Shown here piece after piece: positions 17,546-24,170 of a stretch of DNA of 64,000 nucleotides. The position numbers and the translations under genes are program-made. The notes below the pieces were generated by a model. It was not told the origin of the DNA and did no database searches. It saw only the letters and a list, made by a program, of their open reading frames with translations. This stretch comes from Hymenobacter sediminicola (GTDB lineage Bacteria; Bacteroidota; Bacteroidia; Cytophagales; Hymenobacteraceae): positions 2,849,001 to 2,913,000 of the forward strand of contig NZ_CP060202.1 of the NCBI RefSeq assembly GCF_014250515.1, written 5' to 3'. Position 1 is the stretch's first letter. The number at the start of each line of letters is the position of its first letter.

Positions 17546-19264
17546 TCATTGCTTCAGTTTGTAGAGCCATATTCGCCAGTATGCGCCCGGTTGCTCAAAC
17601 ACAGCCGCCAGTTGCAGGCCGCTCCGGCCTGGTGCGGCCAGCTGTGCCGCCGACAGCACGTAGCGCCCGCCCATCTGGCGGAACGCGGCCGCATCGAAGG
17701 CGAAATCCTGCACCACTTGCTTTTGAAACGCACCCACCCGAAAATCCTTGCCCAGCTCCGCCGAAAACAGATAGCACCGGTTGCCCCAGGCATCGAAATA
17801 GCGGCGCAGCTCCGCGCTTTTGGCCAGCTCGCCAGCAATTATGGGGCGGAACCGGTGCTTATAGGCCAACGGATAATTGTTCTGGTACGAATCGAGAGTG
17901 TAAAAATTGTTGAGTTGTGCTACGGCCGGTGGAAGGCCCAGGCACGCCACCCGGTACTGCTCCTGCACAAGGCCCGACTCCTGACGAATAGTCTGCTGCA
18001 CCAACTGAAACAGGTCCGGAGCTACGTAAGCCGTGTAGTTGGGTTCGTGCGGATTGGGCCGGCCGGCCAGCTCGCGTACATTATTCAGCCATTCCTGGTT
18101 CATGCCAAAACCAACGAGCAACTGTATGCCCACTACTACTGCCTGCCAGCGGCCGGGCAGGTAGCGCAACGCTAGGGCCAGCAACCAGAACCAAAACAGC
18201 GGCGCCAGAAAGTGGAAGCGGCCGAAATTGAACACGCCCAGCAGCGGCACCCGGTTTTGTCCTAGCGCTACCAGTTGCGGGTAGAAGCCGCTGAACAGCG
18301 CCAGCCCGGCCAGCCCCAGCAGCCACGGCAGCAGGCTACCCCAGCGGACAGCGCGCTGTCCGCTGGGAGCCAGGATTACGGCCACCGCTATAGCCAGCAG
18401 CACCGCTACACGCAGAAACCGGCTGGCATGGTACTGTCCCATCAGGAAAAACTGGCAGGCGCTGCGGAACCCTGCCTTCAGCCCTAATGGGGTCAGTTGA
18501 GCAAGATCAAACTCCAGCCGATGCGGCACAAACTGCCGGGTAACCAGCAAAGAGTAGAATAACGGCCATTCTACGACCAAGTACACACTCAACAGCAGGA
18601 ATACCCCCAGCAAAAACACCCAGTTCGGGCGGCGCACCTGCCACCAGTCCCAGAGCCACAGCGCCGCCAACGCGGCCAGCACAAACGGCCCCACAAATAC
18701 GAACATACTCCAGAGCGGAAACCCGACTATAATCACCCAGTGCCACCACCGCCCCACTTGCCGCCGCAACGCCAGAAACGCCAGCAGCAGCGCCGGCTGC
18801 CCCATCACCGACAGGCCATACATAGAATACAGCGGCAGCACTGCCCAGCCTAGTGCTACGGCCGCAGCTACAGTTTTAGCCCGAGGTGCTTGTAGCAGTT
18901 CTTGCCGCAACAGCGCGTACATTCCCAGCAAACCCAGCAGCCGCACCAAGGCCTGCTGCACCAAGTAGGCGGCCCAGGGAGGGAACAGCGCAAACAGGCC
19001 CATGCCCACATTCAGGCCCGAGCGAAGTGCGTTGCGCGGCAACCCATCCATGATGGCGGGCACTATTGCCGAGGGCCGGTAATCAAATATTACCCCATGA
19101 TGGACAAGCAGATAGGGAATATTCAATTCCGCATCCAGATTATCATCAATTGTAACGTAACTATGCGCCAGCAGAATGCCGTATGGCAACAGAAACAGCA
19201 GCAAGCCCAGCAATGCCAGCAGCAACGGTGAAAACCGGGGCGAATCAGTAGGTTTTGATGGCAC
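17546..19264 (-). CDS. Large polytopic membrane protein (DUF6044-like)
   Basis: A 572-aa protein with about ten to twelve transmembrane helices, then a C-terminal soluble region (about residues 400-572). The loop after the first helix, IDDNLDAELNIPYLLVHHG, resembles the luminal Asp-containing loop of GT-C glycosyltransferases. I believe it fits the DUF6044 family of predicted membrane enzymes but cannot verify it. The start is the GTG at 19262-19264, giving MPSKPTDSPRFSPLLLALL; a perfect -7 box lies 16 bases upstream. The last residues (YWRIWLYKLKQ) are basic and aromatic. Confidence 0.7.
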   Translation of the reverse strand: MPSKPTDSPRFSPLLLALLGLLLFLLPYGILLAHSYVTIDDNLDAELNIPYLLVHHGVIFDYRPSAIVPAIMDGLPRNALRSGLNVGMGLFALFPPWAAYLVQQALVRLLGLLGMYALLRQELLQAPRAKTVAAAVALGWAVLPLYSMYGLSVMGQPALLLAFLALRRQVGRWWHWVIIVGFPLWSMFVFVGPFVLAALAALWLWDWWQVRRPNWVFLLGVFLLLSVYLVVEWPLFYSLLVTRQFVPHRLEFDLAQLTPLGLKAGFRSACQFFLMGQYHASRFLRVAVLLAIAVAVILAPSGQRAVRWGSLLPWLLGLAGLALFSGFYPQLVALGQNRVPLLGVFNFGRFHFLAPLFWFWLLALALRYLPGRWQAVVVGIQLLVGFGMNQEWLNNVRELAGRPNPHEPNYTAYVAPDLFQLVQQTIRQESGLVQEQYRVACLGLPPAVAQLNNFYTLDSYQNNYPLAYKHRFRPIIAGELAKSAELRRYFDAWGNRCYLFSAELGKDFRVGAFQKQVVQDFAFDAAAFRQMGGRYVLSAAQLAAPGRSGLQLAAVFEQPGAYWRIWLYKLKQ

Positions 19265-19280
19265 GCTAGTAAGTTTGTTG

Positions 19281-19288
19281 CAAAAGTA
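19281..19288 (-). promoter_or_regulatory. Bacteroidota -7 box for the DUF6044-like gene
   Basis: TACTTTTG on the minus strand, a perfect TAnnTTTG match 16 bases before the GTG start at 19264, implying a very short leader. Confidence 0.55.
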
Positions 19289-19369
19289 CCCCGCCGCTCC
19301 ATTACCTCCGCCTACACCTATTGCAATGCCCGATTAGGTTTCCTCCTACTCTTCTCCGCATTGCTCAAT

Positions 19370-19801
19370 ATGTCCGACTCCCCTGCCTTCTTCACCGCGC
19401 AACAGCCGTTTTGCCGTGTAGAATTTGATGCCTGCAACCATTGGCTCCGGGCCACATGGCGTGGTTTCGTAAATCCACAACAGGCCCTGCAAAGTGTGGT
19501 TTCGCACCTGAACCTGCTCAGCAGCCCTCTTTCTCCCCTTTTTCTGAACGATAACAGCCAGGTACTGAATCCGTGGTTTGACTCGCTGACCTGGCTCCGC
19601 TATGTCTGGGAAAGCACCAACACCTGCCCGCCTCCCTGTGTGGCCCACGTGATGCAGCCTGGCGCCAATGCCAACGTCGGCGACTTGGATACCAGCTGGA
19701 CGCGCCGGGCCGGCACCGAATTGCAACTGTTTGAATCGGTGCAGGACGCGGAGGAGTGGCTGCATAGCTGCCAGCGGCAGCACTTTTCGCGCTCGGCCTA
19801 G
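19370..19801 (+). CDS. Hypothetical protein, paralogue-like to 44538-44972
   Basis: A 143-aa soluble protein without signal peptide. The layout is a short N-terminal strand (CRVEFDACNHWLRATWRGFV), a helix (NPQQALQSVVSHL), a central strand that ends in Asn/Asp, and a C-terminal helix (ESVQDAEEWLHSC). The same outline and ending (ESTALEWLQHC) occur in the protein at 44538-44972. The fold outline resembles STAS/SpoIIAA-like sensor proteins, by inference only. It is convergent with xerD and shares the palindrome CTAG as stop on both strands. The ATG at 19370 is used rather than a TTG at 19361. Confidence 0.6.
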   Translation: MSDSPAFFTAQQPFCRVEFDACNHWLRATWRGFVNPQQALQSVVSHLNLLSSPLSPLFLNDNSQVLNPWFDSLTWLRYVWESTNTCPPPCVAHVMQPGANANVGDLDTSWTRRAGTELQLFESVQDAEEWLHSCQRQHFSRSA

Positions 19802-20700
19802 CTCCTGGGGTGAAACGCCGTAATGACCTGCCGCAGGTAGTCCCGGTCGAGGTGGGTATAGATTTCGGTGGTTGTAATGCTTTCGTGGCCCAGCATCTCC
19901 TGCACTGCCCGCAGGTCAGCACCACCTTCTATCAGGTGTGTGGCGAAAGAGTGTCGAAACGTATGTGGGCTGATGCTCTTGCGCACCCCGGCCTTATCGG
20001 CGGCGGCTTTGATAACGGTAAAAACCGTCACTCTCGATAGTTTTGAGCCGCGCTTATTCAGGAATACGAAATCCTCATGGCCGGGCTTGATGTCGAGGTG
20101 GCAGCGGATGCCCTGCAGGTACAGGCCCACATGTTTCAGTGCGTCGCGCCCGATAGGCACGAGGCGCTCCTTGTTGCCTTTGCCGGTCACACGCACAAAG
20201 CCTTGGTCGGCGTACACATTGGAAAGGCGTAAATCGGTCAGTTCGCTCACGCGCAGGCCGGAGGAGTACAGCACTTCCAGCATGGCGCGGTTGCGGGTGC
20301 CTTCAGCCGTGCTCAGGTCGATACCGTCGAGCAGCTGCACTATCTCATCGTAGCTGAGCGTATCGGGCAGTTTGCGGCCGGTTTTGGGGGCTTCCAGCGT
20401 GTCGGTGGGGTCCAGCGTGAGCAGGTCTTCCATAATCATGAAGCTGAAGAAGGCCTTAATACCCGACAGAATTCGGGCCTGCGAGGTGGCGCTCAGGCCC
20501 ATGCCGCCCAGCCACTCCAGAAACTCGCGCAATAGCGCCGTTGTCACTTCCTTGGGCGAGTTGGGCAGGTGCCGCAGTTCCAGAAAGTGTCGCAGCTTGC
20601 CCGCATCCCGCACATAGGCCTCCACAGAGTTGGCGGAAAGCGACTTTTCGAGCTGCAGGTAGCCTTCGAATTGCCGGAGCGTGACGGACCAAGTAGACAT
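19798..20700 (-). CDS. xerD: Site-specific tyrosine recombinase XerD
   Basis: A 300-aa recombinase that, with XerC, resolves chromosome dimers at dif under FtsK control. The N-terminal SAM-like core-binding domain (about 1-90) is seen (FEGYLQLEKSLSANSVEAY). The catalytic domain carries the Arg in EVLYSSGLRVSELTDL, the His-x-x-Arg in SPHTFRHSFATHLIEGG, LGHESITTTEIYTH, and the nucleophilic Tyr in that last block. Residue order and length fit XerC/XerD. The neighbours favour XerD (divergent from aroQ, a familiar Bacteroidota pairing). Its stop overlaps that of the convergent gene. Confidence 0.93.
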   Translation of the reverse strand: MSTWSVTLRQFEGYLQLEKSLSANSVEAYVRDAGKLRHFLELRHLPNSPKEVTTALLREFLEWLGGMGLSATSQARILSGIKAFFSFMIMEDLLTLDPTDTLEAPKTGRKLPDTLSYDEIVQLLDGIDLSTAEGTRNRAMLEVLYSSGLRVSELTDLRLSNVYADQGFVRVTGKGNKERLVPIGRDALKHVGLYLQGIRCHLDIKPGHEDFVFLNKRGSKLSRVTVFTVIKAAADKAGVRKSISPHTFRHSFATHLIEGGADLRAVQEMLGHESITTTEIYTHLDRDYLRQVITAFHPRS

Positions 20701-20772
20701 GTGTTGCGTGTTGGTTGCTGATTGTTGGCAGGTTGCCCGGATATTCGTGCAAGTTTAGCGAGACTTACCCGA

Positions 20773-20784
20773 GAAACCGGTTTC
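20773..20784. repeat. 12-bp perfect palindrome in the xerD/aroQ spacer
   Basis: GAAACCGGTTTC, perfectly self-complementary, in the divergent spacer between xerD and aroQ. It could be an operator. A second short inverted repeat (CCGGTGG at 20790-20796 with CCACCGG at 20802-20808) is 5 bases away. Confidence 0.4.
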
Positions 20785-20843
20785 GTGGCCCGGTGGCCTG
20801 CCCACCGGCACTCAACAATCCAGCACTCAACCTATTTAACTAT

Positions 20844-21290
20844 ATGCAGCTTCTCATTCTCAACGGCCCCAACCTGAACCTGCTGGGCCGCCGCGAGCCA
20901 GGCATCTACGGCACCCGATCCTTCGACGACTACCTGCCTGAGTTGCGCGCCGCTTTTCCGGAAGTCACCATTGAGTATTTCCAGAGCAACCATGAGGGCG
21001 AACTGCTCGACAAGCTGCACGAAGTAGGCTACACGTATCATGGCATTGTGCTGAATGCCGGCGGCTACACCCACACCAGCGTGGCGCTAGCCGATGCCGT
21101 GGCTGCCATCAATACGCCCGTAATTGAGGTGCACCTGAGCAACCTGCACGCCCGCGAAGACTTCCGCCAACGCAGCCTGCTGGGCAAGCACTGCGTGGGC
21201 AGTATCAGTGGCTTCAAGCTAGAAAGCTACCGGCTGGCCGTGCAGTATTTCGAGAGCCTACGGCCCCGGCGGGTTGGGTTTAAAGTCTGA
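20844..21290 (+). CDS. aroQ: 3-dehydroquinate dehydratase, type II
   Basis: A 148-aa type II dehydroquinase, the third step of the shikimate pathway, a dodecameric cytoplasmic enzyme. Signatures are LILNGPNLNLLGRREPGIYG at the start (with the catalytic Tyr at the end), FQSNHEGELLDKLHE, VLNAGGYTHTSVALADAV, and IEVHLSNLHAREDFR with the active-site His. The ATG at 20844 directly precedes the conserved MQLLILNGPN. An upstream extension of the frame to 20715 has no similarity and would run through the spacer palindromes. Confidence 0.96.
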   Translation: MQLLILNGPNLNLLGRREPGIYGTRSFDDYLPELRAAFPEVTIEYFQSNHEGELLDKLHEVGYTYHGIVLNAGGYTHTSVALADAVAAINTPVIEVHLSNLHAREDFRQRSLLGKHCVGSISGFKLESYRLAVQYFESLRPRRVGFKV

Positions 21291-21305
21291 CGCTGTAAGG
21301 CGGTT

Positions 21306-21405
21306 AACTGTGACGAGGTGATAACGTGACAGGAAAAAATGTTCTTGCGCATCTTAAGCCTGTGAGGATGTTTTTACTTGTTGTCTTCGTCACCCCATCA
21401 CAGTT
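21306..21405. repeat. Degenerate inverted repeat in the aroQ/aminotransferase spacer
   Basis: Arms 21306-21321 and 21390-21405 are inverted copies matching at 14 of 16 positions. Both are built from GTGA-type words (GTGACGAGGTGATAACGTGAC on the left arm and beyond; the reverse complement of CACCCCATCACAG on the right). The 68-base centre holds a weak internal dyad. This is inverted word-repeat DNA of unknown role, possibly a decayed mobile-element-like repeat. Confidence 0.4.
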
Positions 21406-21445
21406 GGCCTCATCACTTTCTCACCTTATCCCCCCATCAGCTTAC

Positions 21446-21453
21446 TACCTTTG
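21446..21453 (+). promoter_or_regulatory. Bacteroidota -7 box for the class V aminotransferase gene
   Basis: TACCTTTG on the plus strand, a perfect TAnnTTTG match, 26 bases before the ATG at 21480. CTTTC upstream at the expected distance could be the -33 element. Confidence 0.6.
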
Positions 21454-21479
21454 CAGTTCCTCTAGCCTCACCACACCTT

Positions 21480-22544
21480 ATGTATACATTCAATCCCGGC
21501 CCTTCACAGGTGTACCCACAGGTGCGCCAATACCTCCAGGATGCTTTCGATGAAGGCTGGCTCTCGGCCCCGCACCGCGGTGAGCGGTTTACGGGCCTCA
21601 TGCGCCAGACCGTGCAGGAGCTGAAAAATAAGCTCAATGTCCCGCAGGACTACACCGTGTTTTTCATGAGCTCGGCTACCGAATGCTGGGAAGTCCTGAC
21701 ACAGAGCCTCACGCCGCGCAAGAGCTTCCACCTCTACAGCGGCGCGTTCGGCGAGAAATGGTACGAGTACGCCAAGGCGCTGCGGCCGGCCTCCATCGGC
21801 TACCAGTTTGGCATCGATGAGGTGCCCGACGTGGCAGCCCTGCCCCTGCCCGACCACGAAACCGACCTTGTCTGCATCACGCAGAACGAAACCAGCAACG
21901 CCACGCAACTCCGCGACGGCTTCATCCTGAACCTCTACAACCGCCTCGGTTCGGCGCTGCTGGCCGTTGATGCCACCTCTTCCATGGCGGGCGTGCAGCT
22001 CAAGTACATCAAGGCCGATGTGTGGTACGCATCGGTGCAGAAATGCTTTGGGCTGCCGGCTGGGCTGTCGCTCATGATTCTGTCGCCGCGGGCCGTGGCG
22101 CGCCTGCGCGAAATCAACGAGCGGAGCCACTACAACTCGCTGGCCTCGCAGTACGAGAAGATGCTGAACTGGCAGACCACGCACACCCCCAATGTGCTGG
22201 GCATTTATCTGCTCTACCGGGTGCTGCAGGAGCGGCCCGTTATCAAAACGGTGCACCAGCATTTGCAGGAGCGGGCTACCAAGCTCTACGACTACTTCGA
22301 GCAGGCCACGCAACTCACGCCGCTCGTCACGAACCCGGAAACCCGCTCCACCACGGTTATTGGCCTGCAAGGCGCGCCCGCCCTGATTGATGAGGTGAAG
22401 CGCCGCGCGCTGGCGCAGGGCTTACAGCTCGGCAACGGCTACGGTAACTGGAAAGCTGGCAGTCTGCGTATTGCCAACTTTCCGGCCATTCCGGATGCCG
22501 CATTTGAGCAGTTAGTGCAGTTTTTCGCCAAGGAGTTTGCCTAA
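21480..22544 (+). CDS. Aminotransferase class V (phosphoserine-aminotransferase-like)
   Basis: A 354-aa PLP enzyme of fold type I. It begins MYTFNPGPSQVYPQV, the usual SerC start, and carries MSSATECWEVLTQSL and an active-site Lys in WYASVQKCFGLPAGL, where phosphoserine aminotransferases have a comparable K-x-x-G. It is therefore a SerC-like or alanine-glyoxylate-type aminotransferase. The substrate could be phosphohydroxypyruvate, but no other serine-pathway gene is adjacent. The ATG at 21480 follows the -7 box; a longer frame from 21378 begins upstream of the promoter and is rejected. MarC follows after 5 bases, so the two are probably co-transcribed. Confidence 0.8.
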   Translation: MYTFNPGPSQVYPQVRQYLQDAFDEGWLSAPHRGERFTGLMRQTVQELKNKLNVPQDYTVFFMSSATECWEVLTQSLTPRKSFHLYSGAFGEKWYEYAKALRPASIGYQFGIDEVPDVAALPLPDHETDLVCITQNETSNATQLRDGFILNLYNRLGSALLAVDATSSMAGVQLKYIKADVWYASVQKCFGLPAGLSLMILSPRAVARLREINERSHYNSLASQYEKMLNWQTTHTPNVLGIYLLYRVLQERPVIKTVHQHLQERATKLYDYFEQATQLTPLVTNPETRSTTVIGLQGAPALIDEVKRRALAQGLQLGNGYGNWKAGSLRIANFPAIPDAAFEQLVQFFAKEFA

Positions 22545-22549
22545 ACCGC

Positions 22550-23110
22550 ATGTTCAGTCTCAAGGAAATATTCTCTGTCACGCTCACGCTTTTCGCCGTG
22601 ATTGATATTCTGGGCTCCATCCCGATTATCATCCAGATCCGGCAGCGCGAGGGCAAAATCAACTCCGAGAAGGCCACACTGGTTGCGGGCCTGCTGATGT
22701 TCGTGTTCCTGTTTCTGGGCCAGAGCATTCTGAGCTTATTTGGCGTCGATTTTCAGTCGTTTGCGCTGGCAGGAGCTATTATCATCTTCCTGATTGGCAT
22801 GGAAATGATTCTGGGCATCGAGCTGTTTCGGCACAATCCTACGGCGGCATCGGGCTCCATTGTGCCACTGGCGTTTCCGCTCATTGTGGGGGCCGGCACC
22901 ATGACCACCTTGCTTTCTCTGCGGGCCGCCTACTCGCTGCCCAACGTGCTGGTGGGCATTCTGCTGAACCTCGTGTTCGTGTACGGCGTGCTCAAAAGCA
23001 GCGCCTGGATTGAGCGGAAGCTGGGCAAAGCCGGCGAAGACATTCTGCGCCGCGTGTTCGGCGTGATTCTGCTGGCCATTGCCATCAAGCTGTTTAAGAG
23101 CAATTTTTGA
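22550..23110 (+). CDS. MarC family integral membrane protein
   Basis: A 186-aa protein with six predicted membrane helices and the MarC (UPF0056) features: an opening FSLKEIFSVTLTLFAVIDIL, GSIPIIIQI, and the helical pair VPLAFPLIVGAGTMTTLLSL. The family is sometimes labelled a multidrug-resistance protein, but its transport role is unproven. It lies 5 bases after the aminotransferase gene and about 50 before rnhA, a compact cluster on the plus strand. Confidence 0.88.
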   Translation: MFSLKEIFSVTLTLFAVIDILGSIPIIIQIRQREGKINSEKATLVAGLLMFVFLFLGQSILSLFGVDFQSFALAGAIIIFLIGMEMILGIELFRHNPTAASGSIVPLAFPLIVGAGTMTTLLSLRAAYSLPNVLVGILLNLVFVYGVLKSSAWIERKLGKAGEDILRRVFGVILLAIAIKLFKSNF

Positions 23111-23160
23111 CCCTATAACGTCATTCCGAGCATGTGGCGCATCAAGCCAAGGCCCGAGGA

Positions 23161-23658
23161 ATGACTGCCTTTTTTTCATTTCCCCGCACATTGATTTACC
23201 TGTTCACCGACGGTTCTTCCCGCGGCAACCCTGGCCCCGGCGGCTACGGCGCTATCCTGCGCTTTGGGCAGCACGAAAAGGAGCTGACCGAAGGCTTCCG
23301 CCTCACCACCAACAACCGCATGGAGCTGCTGGCCATCATCGTGGGCCTCGAAGCCATCAACCGCCCTGAGCTGCCCATTACCGTCGTCACGGACTCGAAG
23401 TACGTGGTGGATTCGGTAGAGAAGAAGTGGGTGTTTGGCTGGGAAAAGAAGGCCGACTTCGGCAAGAAAGCCAACGAAGACCTCTGGCGGCGCTTCCTGA
23501 AAGTGTACCGCCAGCGCACCGTGCACTTCAAATGGGTGCGCGGCCACAACGGCCACCCCGAAAACGAGCGGTGCGACCAACTGGCCGTGCGCAGCGCCAC
23601 CGGCACCAAGCTGCTGGTAGATGAGGGCTACGAATTGATAGAGGCTCGCCGGGCGTAA
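23161..23658 (+). CDS. rnhA: Ribonuclease HI
   Basis: A 165-aa enzyme that cuts the RNA strand of RNA-DNA hybrids, for example at Okazaki primers. The four metal-binding acidic positions are visible: Asp in LFTDGSSRGNPGPGGYGAIL, Glu in NNRMELLA, Asp in VVTDSKYVV and Asp in NERCDQLA, with the usual KWVRGHNGHPENE block between. The ATG at 23161 (MTAFFSFPRT) gives a short non-conserved tail; the extended frame begins at a GTG at 23134. It lies directly upstream of rnpB, which has its own promoter box just after the rnhA stop. Confidence 0.95.
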   Translation: MTAFFSFPRTLIYLFTDGSSRGNPGPGGYGAILRFGQHEKELTEGFRLTTNNRMELLAIIVGLEAINRPELPITVVTDSKYVVDSVEKKWVFGWEKKADFGKKANEDLWRRFLKVYRQRTVHFKWVRGHNGHPENERCDQLAVRSATGTKLLVDEGYELIEARRA

Positions 23659-23663
23659 ATGCC

Positions 23664-23671
23664 TACCTTTG
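23664..23671 (+). promoter_or_regulatory. Bacteroidota -7 box for rnpB
   Basis: TACCTTTG on the plus strand, a perfect TAnnTTTG match, ending 7 bases before the first base of the P1 helix of rnpB. The spacing to the predicted RNA 5' end supports both the box and the RNA start. Confidence 0.7.
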
Positions 23672-23678
23672 CCTCAGT

Positions 23679-24078
23679 GATGAGTCGCTCCACCGCGGCG
23701 CCTGTGTCAAAAGCAGGCGACGAGGAAAGTCCGGGCAACACAGAGCACCTTGCTTCCTAACGGGAAGGACCGGGAAGTATAATGCAACCCGGGACAGCCA
23801 GTGCCACAGAAAATACCGCCTACGTTGCCCTCGGGCAGCCGGTAAGGGTGAAAAGGTGCGGTAAGAGCGCACCAGCGGCTGGGTGACCAGTCCGGCTGGG
23901 TAAACCTCAGGGGTTGAAAGACCAAATAAGCTGGCACGCGTCCTGCGAGGGCGCACCGGGCGGCTCGTCCGGGGCCAGCGGGTAGGTTGATGGAGCCTTT
24001 CCGCGAGGACTGGCCTAGATAAATGGTGGAGGCGCGGCCTTTCGGGGCAGCGTACAAAACCCGGCTTACAGACTCATC
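23679..24078 (+). ncRNA. rnpB: RNase P RNA (bacterial type A)
   Basis: The catalytic RNA of RNase P, which removes 5' leaders from tRNA precursors. The 3' and 5' ends pair as P1: GATGAGTC at 23679-23686 with GACTCATC at 24071-24078. The 5' P4 signature GAGGAAAGTCCGGGC is at 23722-23736, followed by ACAGAAAA near 23814, the long stem-rich P12 region, and the 3' P4 partner AGATAAATGGTGG near 24018. Length about 400 nt, normal for type A. A promoter box precedes it and a strong terminator follows. Minus-strand open frames inside it are artefacts of the structured RNA. Confidence 0.97.
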
Positions 24079-24088
24079 ATTACGGCTT

Positions 24089-24123
24089 ACGGCCGCCGCA
24101 ACGTTACTTGCGGCGGCCGTTTT
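24089..24123 (+). terminator. Intrinsic terminator of rnpB
   Basis: A 12-bp stem ACGGCCGCCGCA (24089-24100) with TGCGGCGGCCGT (24109-24120), then TTTCGTTT. It also shows that the next gene cannot start as early as 24108. Confidence 0.85.
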
Positions 24124-24170
24124 CGTTTCTGCGTAGTGTTACTTCGCGCATCCAATTGTCTCTACTGTCT

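Noticed and set aside
23663..24057. Open frames on the minus strand inside rnpB
   Set aside because: They overlap RNase P RNA and have no protein-like sequence; the RNA signature is far stronger.
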